Source of the DNA: Mobilicoccus massiliensis
GTDB lineage: Bacteria; Actinomycetota; Actinomycetes; Actinomycetales; Dermatophilaceae
Reading direction: 5' to 3'
DNA: 64,000 nucleotides
Assembly (NCBI RefSeq): GCF_000826525.2
Contig: NZ_LN651327.1
Span: 124,001 to 188,000 of the forward strand
Of the stretch, positions 9,160 through 17,261 are shown in pieces. Position 1 is the stretch's first letter. The number at the start of each line of letters is the position of its first letter. The position numbers and the translations under genes were made by a program. The notes below the pieces were generated by a model. That model made no database searches. It was not told the origin of the DNA and saw only the letters and a program-made list of their open reading frames with translations.

Positions 9160-9858
9160 GTGACCAGCGTTGCGTCCCGGCTCGTCGTCGAGGGCATCTC
9201 CAAGACCTACGGCGGTCGCCGCATCCTCCACGAGGTGAGTTTCGACGCGGCGCCCGGCGAGATCGTCGCCGTCGTCGGACCGAACGGCGCAGGCAAGACC
9301 ACCCTCCTGCGGTGCCTCGTCGGCACCGAGACTCCCGACGCCGGCACGGTGACGCTGGACGGAAGCCCGTACGACGAGCGCGACCCGGCCACCCGGCGAC
9401 GCGTCGCGGTCGTGCTCGACGACCTCGCATGGTTTCCCGACCTCACCGCGTGGGAGCACCTCGACCTCCTCGCGCGCGCCCACGGTGACGACGCGAACGA
9501 CGACGTCGTCGACGACGCGCTCGCCGCCGTACGACTCACTCACGTCGCCGACCAGGTGCCCGGCACGTTGAGCTCGGGCCAGCGGCGGCGGCTCGGGCTG
9601 GCGACCACTCTCGTGCGTCCCTTCGACCTCCTCGTCCTCGACGAGCCCGAGCAACGTCTCGACGAGGCGGGTCGGGCGTGGCTCGCGCGCTATCTCGCCG
9701 CGCTGGCCGCCGACGGCCGCACGGTCGTCATGGCGAGTCACGACCCCGCGCTCGTCGAGGCCTGCGGAGGCAGGGTCGTGCGCATCGAGGCACCCGACGA
9801 GCTCCCGCAGGCGCCGGCGCGCGACGACGGAGGCGAGCCGGCCGAGGACCTCACGTGA
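9160..9858 (+). CDS. ABC transporter ATP-binding protein
   Basis: The nucleotide-binding subunit of an ABC exporter. Walker A is GPNGAGKTTL (about residue 40), the signature loop is the slightly divergent LSSGQRRRLGLA, Walker B is LLVLDEPEQRLD, and the switch His is in VVMASHDPAL. 232 residues. In the Q-loop region VVLDDLAWFPDLT the usual Gln is replaced, reading DD. GTG 9160 is chosen from the leaderless -10 box; the open frame continues upstream without similarity. The stop overlaps the permease start (GTGA at 9855), so the two form one exporter. Substrate unknown; CcmA-like or drug/lantibiotic-type ATPases have the same organisation. Confidence 0.92.
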   Translation: MTSVASRLVVEGISKTYGGRRILHEVSFDAAPGEIVAVVGPNGAGKTTLLRCLVGTETPDAGTVTLDGSPYDERDPATRRRVAVVLDDLAWFPDLTAWEHLDLLARAHGDDANDDVVDDALAAVRLTHVADQVPGTLSSGQRRRLGLATTLVRPFDLLVLDEPEQRLDEAGRAWLARYLAALAADGRTVVMASHDPALVEACGGRVVRIEAPDELPQAPARDDGGEPAEDLT

Positions 9859-11420
9859 ACCGTCCTCCGGCAGTCCCCGAGGATCCCGCGGACGATCGCA
9901 TGCCTCTACCGCCCCGCGTCGACCGCGAGCTGCCGCCCCTGGCCGAACGGCGCACGTGGACGCTCGACGCCCTCGACTCCCTCGCCGAGGCTCGGGGCAA
10001 TCGCCTTGCCGAACGCGGGGACTCACGGTTCGGCACCGCCTACATGATCCTCGTCGCGGTCGTCCTCGTGCTCGCGATGGGAGGCGCGCTGGCCTCGCGC
10101 ATGGTCGCCCACGCCTGCGTCGGCGCGGTGTGCGAGGGCCTGGGGCCGGCGTCGTCCTCCTGGCTCGCCGCCTCCATCGTCGTCGGCGGCAGCGGTGCGC
10201 TCATCGTCGCCACTCGTCTCGTCGGACCGGCCGGGTTGTCGGCTGCTCGGCGGTCATGGTTCGGGTCGGCGCCCGGTGACCGGGCCCTCGACCTGCGCGA
10301 ACCACTCGCGGGTGTCGCCCTGTGCGGTGCGGTCGCCGGAGTCGCCGTCGGCGTGGCCGCTGCCGTCGCCGCCGGCACCGGCCGGTCGATCGCGACCATC
10401 CTCCTGCTCGGAGCCGTGACGGGAGTGTCGGCCGGGGTGTTCCTCGTGCTGGTCGCGGCCTGGGTGCAGACCACCTCCGCGGGTCGCTGGTGGACGGCCG
10501 TCGGTCGCGGGCTGCTGCTCCTCGGCATCGCCGGCGCCGCGATGGCGGTCGGTCCCTGGTCGCTGCCCGTCCTGCCGGGCGTGCCCACCGTGGTCGTCGG
10601 CGGAATCGCCGTCACCACGGGCGCGCTCGCGGCCGTCCTCGCCGCGGCCGTCCTGCCTGCCCGCCTGCGCCGGCTGCCTCACGCCGAGCTGCGCCGGGGC
10701 GGTGACGCCGCCGAGGCCGCCGTCTCCAGCGTGCTCATGCTCGAGTCGGGCGCGATCGAGGATCTGCGCGGGGCGCGCGTTCGGCAGACACGCGGGCGGT
10801 TCAGGTCCCGTCCGATGCGCGGCCACGGCGATCTCGCGATCGTCTCGGCCGACCTGCGGCGGCTGCTGCGTGCGCGCACGGTCGTGATCGTCGCCGTCCT
10901 CCTCCTGCCGGTCGCCGTCGTCGCCCGGTCGTTGCTCGGCCCGATCGGCGGCACGATCGCCGTCGCGCTGCTCGCCGTCCTCATCGGTAACGGTGCCGCG
11001 AGCGGCCTGCGCCTGTGGACTCGCTCGACCTCCGTGCGCCGGATGTACCCGCTGCCCGACGTGCGGGTGCGCGTCGCTCACCTCGTCGTTCCCGCCGTCC
11101 TGGCGGCGCTCTGGGCGGCGCTCGCCTGCGCCCTCACCGGGGCCGGTGTGCTCACGTGGGTCTGCCTGTCCCTGTCGGCGGCGGCGGCCGTCCTGCGCAC
11201 TGCGCCCCAGGTGTCCTCGGGCATCGCCGCCGGGCAGGTGCAGCAGAGCCCCATGGGTGCCGTACCGGTCGGGCTCATGGCGGTGCTGCTGCGCGGACCC
11301 GACGTCGCGGCGCTGCCGGTGTTGCTCGCACTCGCCGGATTCCCCGGTGGGGGAGCCATGCTCGCCCTCGCGATCCTGCTCACGTTCCTCACCCGGGTCG
11401 AGAAGGACAGAGCACTCTGA
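9855..11420 (+). CDS. ABC exporter permease, DUF6297-like
   Basis: A 521-residue membrane protein with roughly ten to twelve hydrophobic segments in two blocks (about residues 55-270 and 345-515) separated by a cytoplasmic Arg-rich linker containing RGARVRQTRGRFRSRP. Actinobacterial proteins of this layout next to a single ABC ATPase are annotated as DUF6297; I assign it by layout and context, not by a motif. The start is GTG 9855, coupled to the ATPase stop. Together with the preceding gene it should form a two-gene ABC exporter. The first ~45 residues are acidic/Pro-rich and cytoplasmic. Confidence 0.75.
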   Translation: MNRPPAVPEDPADDRMPLPPRVDRELPPLAERRTWTLDALDSLAEARGNRLAERGDSRFGTAYMILVAVVLVLAMGGALASRMVAHACVGAVCEGLGPASSSWLAASIVVGGSGALIVATRLVGPAGLSAARRSWFGSAPGDRALDLREPLAGVALCGAVAGVAVGVAAAVAAGTGRSIATILLLGAVTGVSAGVFLVLVAAWVQTTSAGRWWTAVGRGLLLLGIAGAAMAVGPWSLPVLPGVPTVVVGGIAVTTGALAAVLAAAVLPARLRRLPHAELRRGGDAAEAAVSSVLMLESGAIEDLRGARVRQTRGRFRSRPMRGHGDLAIVSADLRRLLRARTVVIVAVLLLPVAVVARSLLGPIGGTIAVALLAVLIGNGAASGLRLWTRSTSVRRMYPLPDVRVRVAHLVVPAVLAALWAALACALTGAGVLTWVCLSLSAAAAVLRTAPQVSSGIAAGQVQQSPMGAVPVGLMAVLLRGPDVAALPVLLALAGFPGGGAMLALAILLTFLTRVEKDRAL

Positions 11421-11469
11421 GCACCCGTGCTCAGGCGCACCTCGACCGCGCCCGGTGAAGATCGGGAAC

Positions 11470-11808
11470 ATGTCTGCCCTGCCCGCCGTGCTCGCCGTGT
11501 GCGTCGTCGCGGTCGTCGTCATCGTCATCGTCACCGCGGTGCTGTTCGCGTCCCGGCCGCAGCCCGCCCTGCCCGACTCGCCGGCCTGGGTGGACACCCG
11601 TGAACCGGTCGTCGTGCCGGTTCTCCCGAACGATCTGTGGGAGGAGATCGAGGAGGTCTCCGCGGCCTCGCGACGCCCCCTCGACGACGTCGTCCGCGAG
11701 GCGGTGCGACGCCACCGCGAGGACCTCGTCGCGGCCGGGCAGATCGACGAGTGTGGGGAGTCGCATCGAGACGACCGGCCGCAGGACGGCCGGGACGAGA
11801 CGCGCTGA
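11470..11808 (+). CDS. small single-pass membrane protein with RHH-like tail
   Basis: 112 residues: a strongly hydrophobic N-terminal helix (about residues 5-28), a short Pro-rich linker, then VPVLPNDLWEEIEEVSAASR followed by RPLDDVVREAVRRH, which resembles the strand-helix-helix pattern of ribbon-helix-helix proteins such as CopG. The very C-terminus is acidic and charged. If the similarity is real, this would be a membrane-tethered RHH-type protein; it may equally be a simple coiled segment. ATG 11470 is the first codon giving a clean membrane helix. It follows the ABC permease by 49 bases and is ended by a strong hairpin. Not recognised as a named family. Confidence 0.65.
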   Translation: MSALPAVLAVCVVAVVVIVIVTAVLFASRPQPALPDSPAWVDTREPVVVPVLPNDLWEEIEEVSAASRRPLDDVVREAVRRHREDLVAAGQIDECGESHRDDRPQDGRDETR

Positions 11809-11832
11809 GCCGGGGTGCGCGTCGGGGGAGTG

Positions 11833-11864
11833 CGTGGTGGAGGGCAGGGGTGCCCTCCACCACG
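11833..11864. terminator. strong hairpin after the small membrane protein gene
   Basis: A 14-bp perfect stem (11833-11846 with 11851-11864, core GTGGTGGAGGGCA) closed by a GGGG loop lies 25 bases after the preceding stop. No T-run follows. Three copies of CGTCACCCC follow immediately (from about 11863). Confidence 0.7.
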
Positions 11865-11997
11865 TCACCCCGTCACCCCGAGCACGTCACCCCAGGGCTG
11901 GAACTCGCCCCGCCCGTCTCCTGAGCGGGGCAGATGAACCGGGGCAGATGGACGTGGAGGCGTTGCGTGGGCGCGTCGTCCCGGGGAGGATCGAGGG

Positions 11998-14256
11998 GTG
12001 CGCATCGAACCAGGGGCTACGAGACCGTCGACGACCTCCACGCTGAAGGGGGTGCTCACCCGGGCCGCAGCGGTCGCGGGGCTGGGGGCGGTCCTCGTCG
12101 TCGGCGGACCCGCCGCCTGGGCCGAGCCGCCCATGAGCCTCACCGCGCCCGTCACCGACTCCGCCGGCGTGCTCGGAGGTGACAAGGGCGAGGTCGAGCA
12201 GCGCCTCTCCGAGCTGCAACAGAATGAGAAGCTCGACCTCCACGTCGTCTACGTGCGCAGCTTCGATGGTGTCGCGTCGACGGAGTGGGCGAAGCAGACG
12301 TACCAGAAGAGCGGGCTCGGCGGCAACGACGTGCTGCTCGCCGTGGCGACCCAGGACCGGCGTTACGGCACGTACGCCACGGGCACCCAGGACTTCACGC
12401 AACAGGACCTGCAGAAGGTCAACCGCGACGACATCGAGCCGGCGCTGCGCAAGGCCGCGAGCGGCCAGGGCTCCTGGGGTGACGCGGCCATCGCGGCGGC
12501 CGAGGGGTTCGACTCGGTCGGAGGTGGCGGCGGCGGAGGCGCCGGGATGCTCGTCGCCGGGGGAGCAGCGGCGCTCGCCATCGGCGGTGGCGCTTACGCG
12601 TTCAGCCGCCGTCGACGCAAGGTCGCCGCCGACGAGCCACGTGACCAGGGCACGCAGGGCGCCGCCGGCCAGCCCCCGCGCGGGCGCGGACCGCAGGACG
12701 ACGTCGACCCCGGCAAGCGGGCCGCGGCCGCGCTCATCGCGCTCGACGACGAGATCCGCTCCTCCGGCGAGGAGCTCGCGTTCGCCGAGGCGCAGTTCGG
12801 CACCCAGGCCACGGCCACGTTCCGCGACGCGCTCGAGAAGGCCAAGGCCGGATCGGTCGAGGCGTTCCGCATCCAGCACCAGATCGACGCCGGCACGATC
12901 GCCGAGGCCGACCGACCCGCCGCCTACGACCGCATCGTCACCCTCGCGACCGACGCCGACCGGGTGCTCGAGGAGCACACCGAGGAGTTCCAGCGCATGC
13001 GCGACCTGCAGTCGCGGGCACCGCAACTGCTCGGCGACCTCGACCGGCGCGTCGGCGAGGTGCGCGGCCGGCTCCCCGCCGCGAAGCAGCAGCTCGCCGC
13101 GCTGCAGGCGACCTACCCTGAGCAGGCGCTGCGCACGGTCAAGGCCAACGTCAATCAGGCGGCCGCGCTCGCCGACGCCGCCGCCGGCCTCATCACCTCG
13201 GGCCGGGCGCACGTGCAGGAGGGTGACCGGCCGGCCGCGGTGGTCTCGGCCCGGGGCGCCGAGGACGCCCTCGGGCAGGCGACCTCGCTGCTCGACGCGG
13301 TGGACCGGGCGCACGTCGATCTCGGCCAGGCCTCCGAGAAGCTCGAGAAGCGTCTCGCCTCGATCAGCTCCGACGTCGCCGACGCCGAACGCCTCGGCGC
13401 CGACGACCCGCTGACCAGGGAGGCGCTCGCCGCGGCGCTGCAGGCCATCGAGCACGGGCGCGCGGCCCGCACCGGCGGCGACCCCCTCGGCGCGCTGGCC
13501 GCCCTCGACACCGCGGAGAACGACCTCGACGCCGCCCTGCAGGGTTACCGCGACGCCGAGGAGAACGCCCGCCGCGCCCAGGCCGGCCTCGACGACCGGT
13601 TCGGCCGCGTGCGCGCCCGGCTCATGTCGATCGACGACTCGATCCGCACCCGCCGCGGCGCCGTCGGCTCCGAGGCGCGCACGCGCATCTCCGAGGCCCT
13701 GCGCGTCTACAACGAGGCCACCGGACTCGCGGGCACCGAGCCCGAACGGGCTGCCTCCCTGCTCAACGAGGCCGAACGCCTCGGCGAGGACGCGCTCCGG
13801 CTCGCCGACGACGACCACGACGCCTGGGGCGGCGGGTACGGCGGAGGCTACGGCGGCCGCGGCTGGGGTGGCGGCTGGGGCGGCCCGGGTCGTTCGGGCG
13901 GCATCGACCTCGGCTCGCTCATCCTCGGCGGCATCCTCATGGGGCCCCTGTCGCGAACCCGCGGCCTCCGTCACGCGTTCATCCGGCAACACCGTCACCG
14001 TCGGCAGCCGCCGACCCGACCTCCTAGCGACCTCCACCGATCAACCGGCACCATCCACTCTCGAAGGGATCACCCGTGGCTCAGAAGCAGACCATCCTCG
14101 GCCGAGTCGCCCAGTTGGCCAAGGCGAACATCAACGCGCTCCTCGACCGGGCCGAGGACCCGGAGAAGATGCTCGACCAGCTCGTGCGCGACTACACCAA
14201 CTCGATCGCCGAGGCCGAGGAGGCCGTGGCCCAGACCATCGCCCAGGTCCGCATGA
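11998..14256 (+). CDS. TPM-domain membrane protein with abnormal C-terminus
   Basis: An exported, membrane-anchored protein. It has a signal peptide (AAAVAGLGAVLVVGG then AWA cleavage, about residue 41) and a TPM domain (about 45-175, with LDLHVVYVRSFDG and GGNDVLLAVATQDRR), then a membrane helix (about 180-205), followed by a long coiled, Ala/Glu/Arg-rich cytoplasmic region (about 215-590) and a Gly/Trp/Tyr-rich tail. Family members end soon after the Gly-rich tail, near 650-690 residues. Here the Gly-rich run breaks off after SLILGGILMG, and the last ~100 residues are Arg/Pro/Ser-rich out-of-frame-looking sequence overlapping pspA by 181 bases. A deletion or frameshift at about 13940 is likely. 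GTG 11998 follows GGGGAGGA with good spacing. Confidence 0.82.
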   Translation: MRIEPGATRPSTTSTLKGVLTRAAAVAGLGAVLVVGGPAAWAEPPMSLTAPVTDSAGVLGGDKGEVEQRLSELQQNEKLDLHVVYVRSFDGVASTEWAKQTYQKSGLGGNDVLLAVATQDRRYGTYATGTQDFTQQDLQKVNRDDIEPALRKAASGQGSWGDAAIAAAEGFDSVGGGGGGGAGMLVAGGAAALAIGGGAYAFSRRRRKVAADEPRDQGTQGAAGQPPRGRGPQDDVDPGKRAAAALIALDDEIRSSGEELAFAEAQFGTQATATFRDALEKAKAGSVEAFRIQHQIDAGTIAEADRPAAYDRIVTLATDADRVLEEHTEEFQRMRDLQSRAPQLLGDLDRRVGEVRGRLPAAKQQLAALQATYPEQALRTVKANVNQAAALADAAAGLITSGRAHVQEGDRPAAVVSARGAEDALGQATSLLDAVDRAHVDLGQASEKLEKRLASISSDVADAERLGADDPLTREALAAALQAIEHGRAARTGGDPLGALAALDTAENDLDAALQGYRDAEENARRAQAGLDDRFGRVRARLMSIDDSIRTRRGAVGSEARTRISEALRVYNEATGLAGTEPERAASLLNEAERLGEDALRLADDDHDAWGGGYGGGYGGRGWGGGWGGPGRSGGIDLGSLILGGILMGPLSRTRGLRHAFIRQHRHRRQPPTRPPSDLHRSTGTIHSRRDHPWLRSRPSSAESPSWPRRTSTRSSTGPRTRRRCSTSSCATTPTRSPRPRRPWPRPSPRSA

Positions 14257-14810
14257 TCGAGGCCGACCACACCGAGGACGTCGAGGCCGCGGCCGAGTGG
14301 GGTCGCAAGGCCGCCGCCGCGTCGAAGAAGGCCGACGAGCTGCGCGGCTCCGGCGACAGCGCCGGGGCCGACAAGTTCGACAACCTCGCCAAGGTCGCCA
14401 TCGGCAGGCAGATCCAGCACGAGAAGGAGGCCCGCGACGCCGAGCCGGCCATCGCGCAGCAGAATGCGACGGTCGAGCAGCTCAAGAACGGCCTCACCCA
14501 GATGAAGACCAAGCTCGAGGACCTCAAGTCCCGCCGCTCGGCCCTCGTCGCCCGTTCCCGCACCGTCGCGGCGCAGGACAAGGTGCAGCAGGCCATGGGC
14601 TCGATCAACGTCCTCGACCCCACGAGCGAGCTCTCCCGCTTCGAGGACCGCATCAAGCAGCAGGAGGCGCTGGTCGCCGGTCGGCAGGAGGCCGCGGCCA
14701 CCTCGATCGAGGACCAGTTCGCCGAGCTCGAGGACTACGGCCAGGACTCCGAGATCGAGGCCCGGCTGGCCTCCCTCAAGGTGCAGGACCGACCGGCGCT
14801 CGGCAACTGA
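14076..14810 (+). CDS. pspA: PspA/IM30 (Vipp1) family envelope-stress protein
   Basis: A peripheral membrane protein that forms oligomeric scaffolds on the inner leaflet and protects against loss of proton-motive force. The 244-residue product is almost entirely alpha-helical coiled coil, opening with the amphipathic membrane-binding helix ILGRVAQLAKANINALLDRA and the family hallmark EDPEKMLDQLVRDY. GTG 14076 is supported by GAAGGGA upstream and by the family start. It follows the TPM-domain gene, a pairing common in actinobacteria and consistent with a joint envelope-maintenance role. A long perfect hairpin follows the stop. Confidence 0.94.
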   Translation: MAQKQTILGRVAQLAKANINALLDRAEDPEKMLDQLVRDYTNSIAEAEEAVAQTIAQVRMIEADHTEDVEAAAEWGRKAAAASKKADELRGSGDSAGADKFDNLAKVAIGRQIQHEKEARDAEPAIAQQNATVEQLKNGLTQMKTKLEDLKSRRSALVARSRTVAAQDKVQQAMGSINVLDPTSELSRFEDRIKQQEALVAGRQEAAATSIEDQFAELEDYGQDSEIEARLASLKVQDRPALGN

Positions 14811-14824
14811 CGCGAGCGTCTCGG

Positions 14825-14860
14825 ACGAACGGGCTCCTCGGCATCGAGGGGCCCGTTCGT
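14825..14860 (+). terminator. terminator hairpin after pspA
   Basis: A 16-bp stem (ACGAACGGGC at 14825-14834 pairs with 14851-14860, continued inward by TCCTCG/CGAGGG with one wobble) with a GCAT loop, beginning 14 bases after the pspA stop. Only a short mixed T-containing tail follows. Confidence 0.8.
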
Positions 14861-15015
14861 GTTCGTGCCGCGCGCCGGGCCGGTCGCGTCCGCACTGTTG
14901 TCGGGCGTGATGCCCTGCAACGTGGCCGTACGCCGTTTCGACGTAAGGTGTGATTCGCCGGATTCGGCTCGAGACAAGGGCGCCACGGATCAGGCACGGC
15001 AAGAAGGTGGCACTG

Positions 15016-15693
15016 ATGACCGATGGGCAGCGTCTGGCCGTGGAGTTCGCCGACCTCGCTCGACGCCTGCAGGGTTCCGACTTCGACATGACCCTCGCCG
15101 AGGTGCTCCGCGCGGCGATCTCCGCCGTGGACGCCGATCTGGGCGGCGTGATGCTCGTGCGCAAGGGCAAGGTGCATTCGGCGGCCGTGACCGAGGATCT
15201 CGTGCTGCGCGCCGACGAGCTCCAGCTCGAGACCGGCCACGGTCCGTGCCTGGAGGCGATCGACGACCAGACCCGTTTCATCATCGACGACACCGAGACC
15301 GACGAGCGGTGGCCGAAGTGGTGCGGCGAGGTGCGCAAACTCGGCATCCGCAGCGTGCTGGCGGTGTTCCTCACGACGGCCCAGGGCACGCTCGGCGCGC
15401 TCAACCTCTACTCCTACCAGCCGAACCGCTACAGCGAGGAGGACGCCGTCGTCGCGACGATCCTCGCCACCCACGCCTCCGTCGCGCTCGCCGCGGACAA
15501 GGAGCGCGAGGAGTTGCGCAGCGCGATCGACGGTCGCCACATGATCGGCATGGCCCAGGGCATCCTCATGGAACGGTTCAAGCTCAACCGCGACCAGGCC
15601 TTCGCCGTGCTGCGCCGCTACTCCCAGGACCGCAACATCAAGCTGCGCGAGGTCGCGGCCCAGCTCGTGGAGTCGCGCGTCCTGCCCGACTGA
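15016..15693 (+). CDS. GAF and ANTAR domain-containing regulator
   Basis: A 225-residue two-domain regulator. Residues about 20-160 form a GAF sensor domain (GPCLEAIDDQTRFIIDD and GTLGALNLYSYQPNRYSEED), and residues about 165-222 form an ANTAR RNA-binding domain (RHMIGMAQGILMERFKLNRD ... AFAVLRRYSQDRNIKLREVA). ANTAR proteins bind paired hairpins in mRNA leaders and cause antitermination; GAF-ANTAR fusions are characteristic of actinobacteria. ATG 15016 follows AAGGTGG with normal spacing; the upstream in-frame extension to 14950 lacks family similarity. Signal and RNA targets cannot be told from this window. Confidence 0.93.
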   Translation: MTDGQRLAVEFADLARRLQGSDFDMTLAEVLRAAISAVDADLGGVMLVRKGKVHSAAVTEDLVLRADELQLETGHGPCLEAIDDQTRFIIDDTETDERWPKWCGEVRKLGIRSVLAVFLTTAQGTLGALNLYSYQPNRYSEEDAVVATILATHASVALAADKEREELRSAIDGRHMIGMAQGILMERFKLNRDQAFAVLRRYSQDRNIKLREVAAQLVESRVLPD

Positions 15694-15708
15694 GGCGGTG
15701 ACGAGGGG

Positions 15709-16524
15709 TCATGCCCCGTCGAGGATCTCGCGCAGGTACTCCCGCAGCGGTTCGTGGTACCGAGCGAGCACCGCGTGCAGCTCGGTGAGCAGCAGCGGCA
15801 TCGGCCAGTCGTCGGGCAGTAGCTCGGCCGGCAGGCCCGGGTCCGCGACGAGGGCCGTGTACACCGGATGAGCCGTCTCGACGAAGCGCCGCAGCGACTC
15901 GGGGCCGGGCGTGACGTGCGCCTCGCGGCTGCGCTGCAGCGTGACCGTCAGGGCGCGGTAGCGCCCCGCCAGCGCGTCGAGGTTCCACGCGTCGCGGGCG
16001 GCCGCGGCGGCGTCGGCAGGGTCCATGCGCAGCTCGAGCGGGCCGACGCGGGCGCCGGGCGGTGCCTGGCCCGCCTGGTCGGCGACGATGCGCCAGTGGT
16101 CGGCGACGCTGACGAACAGCCCGGGATGCAGGGGCGCGTACCCGGCCAGGCGGGCGAGTCGGCGCAGGTGGTCGCGGTAGGCGCGATGCGTCTCCGGCAC
16201 CGACCACAGGATGCCGTGCAGGGTGCCGTCCCACGGATCCGCGGTGTGACCGCGACCGAGGGCGTCGCCGCGCCGCCACGCGGTGAGCATCGCGCCGGTG
16301 AGCGTGTACGTCGCCGTCCGGCCCGAACGGCTCGTGCGCAGGTCTCCGGAGCGACGCAGCCGGGCGAGGAGGCTGCGCGCGGCGCTCTCGGTCAGGCCGA
16401 CGTCGCCGAGCAACCGCACGAGCGCGGGTCCGGGCAGCGACGTGGTCTCGGCGACCCCGAACAGGAACGCCACCACACCCGCACCCGGGCGGGCGCCCGT
16501 GTCCGATTCCGCCACGCCGTTCAC
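15709..16524 (-). CDS. PaaX family transcriptional regulator
   Basis: A 271-residue regulator with the PaaX layout: an N-terminal winged helix (about 10-80, LVRLLGDVGLTESAARSLLA then RSGRTATYTLTG), a central PaaX domain (WDGTLHGILWSVPETHRAYR), and a C-terminal domain (PLLLTELHAVLARYHEPLR). PaaX represses phenylacetate degradation by sensing phenylacetyl-CoA; no paa genes lie here, so the target is unknown. GTG 16524 is set by the GGGGAGG stretch 9-10 bases upstream (16534-16539 on the minus strand); GTG 16515 is a weaker alternative. Divergent from the methyltransferase gene, which is a possible target. Confidence 0.88.
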   Translation of the reverse strand: MNGVAESDTGARPGAGVVAFLFGVAETTSLPGPALVRLLGDVGLTESAARSLLARLRRSGDLRTSRSGRTATYTLTGAMLTAWRRGDALGRGHTADPWDGTLHGILWSVPETHRAYRDHLRRLARLAGYAPLHPGLFVSVADHWRIVADQAGQAPPGARVGPLELRMDPADAAAAARDAWNLDALAGRYRALTVTLQRSREAHVTPGPESLRRFVETAHPVYTALVADPGLPAELLPDDWPMPLLLTELHAVLARYHEPLREYLREILDGA

Positions 16525-16563
16525 TCTCCCACCTCCCCGTCGCACCGGCTCGTCGGGTCTCCC

Positions 16564-16569
16564 TAGGCT
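16564..16569 (+). promoter_or_regulatory. leaderless -10 box for the methyltransferase gene
   Basis: TAGGCT lies six bases before the ATG at 16576, in the 51-bp divergent gap with the PaaX-type gene. Confidence 0.5.
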
Positions 16570-16575
16570 GCGGCC

Positions 16576-17259
16576 ATGAGCGATGCGATCCCGGCCATGC
16601 CGCCACATCTGCTGGACGTCGCGCGCGCGGCACGAGGGTTCATGCCGGCCGACGAGGGCGACCTGCTGTTCGCCGAGGCCACCCGCCGTGCCTCGGCCGG
16701 TCCGCTGCTCGAGGTGGGCACGTGGTGCGGCACGTCGGCGGTCTACCTCGGGGCCGCGGTGCGCCTCGCTCGCGAACGCGGAGCACCGGACGCGGTCGCG
16801 TTCACCGTCGACCACCATCGCGGCAGCGAGGAGAACCAACCGGGCTGGGAGTACCACGACCCCACGCTCGTCGACCCGCACGCCGGCCGGATCGACACGC
16901 TCCCGTTCTTCCGCCGCACGCTCACCGATGCCGGCCTCGAGGAGGAGGTCGTCGCGATCGTCGGGCGCGCGCCCACGGTGGCGCGGCACTGGCGCACTCC
17001 GTTGTCACTGCTCTTCGTCGACGGCGGTCACACCGACGAGCACGTGACGAACGACTACCTCGGCTTCGGACGCTGGATCGCGGCGGGTGGAAGCCTCGTG
17101 TTCCACGACGTCTTCGAACGTCCCGAGGACGGGGGCCAGGCCCCGTGGCGTTGCTACCGCCGCGCACTCGACTCGAAGGTGTGGGAGGAGACCCGCCACC
17201 TCGGGTCGATGCGCGTCCTACGGCGGATCGCCGGGGACGCCGGCGATCCGCTCACCTGA
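16576..17259 (+). CDS. class I SAM-dependent methyltransferase
   Basis: A 227-residue cytoplasmic protein of the Methyltransf_24 type. SAM-binding motif I is LLEVGTWCGTSAVYLGAAV (about residues 41-59), followed by AFTVDHHRGSEENQ (acidic ribose-binding position) and LLFVDGGHTDEHVTNDYLG, the motif II region typical of this group. Substrate unknown. Leaderless start at 16576. The gene converges with the symporter gene with only two bases between stops. Confidence 0.87.
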   Translation: MSDAIPAMPPHLLDVARAARGFMPADEGDLLFAEATRRASAGPLLEVGTWCGTSAVYLGAAVRLARERGAPDAVAFTVDHHRGSEENQPGWEYHDPTLVDPHAGRIDTLPFFRRTLTDAGLEEEVVAIVGRAPTVARHWRTPLSLLFVDGGHTDEHVTNDYLGFGRWIAAGGSLVFHDVFERPEDGGQAPWRCYRRALDSKVWEETRHLGSMRVLRRIAGDAGDPLT

Positions 17260-17261
17260 GT

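Noticed and set aside
11863..11893. Triple CGTCACCCC repeat as a regulatory array
   Set aside because: Follows a terminator, very short, and consistent with local GC-rich slippage.
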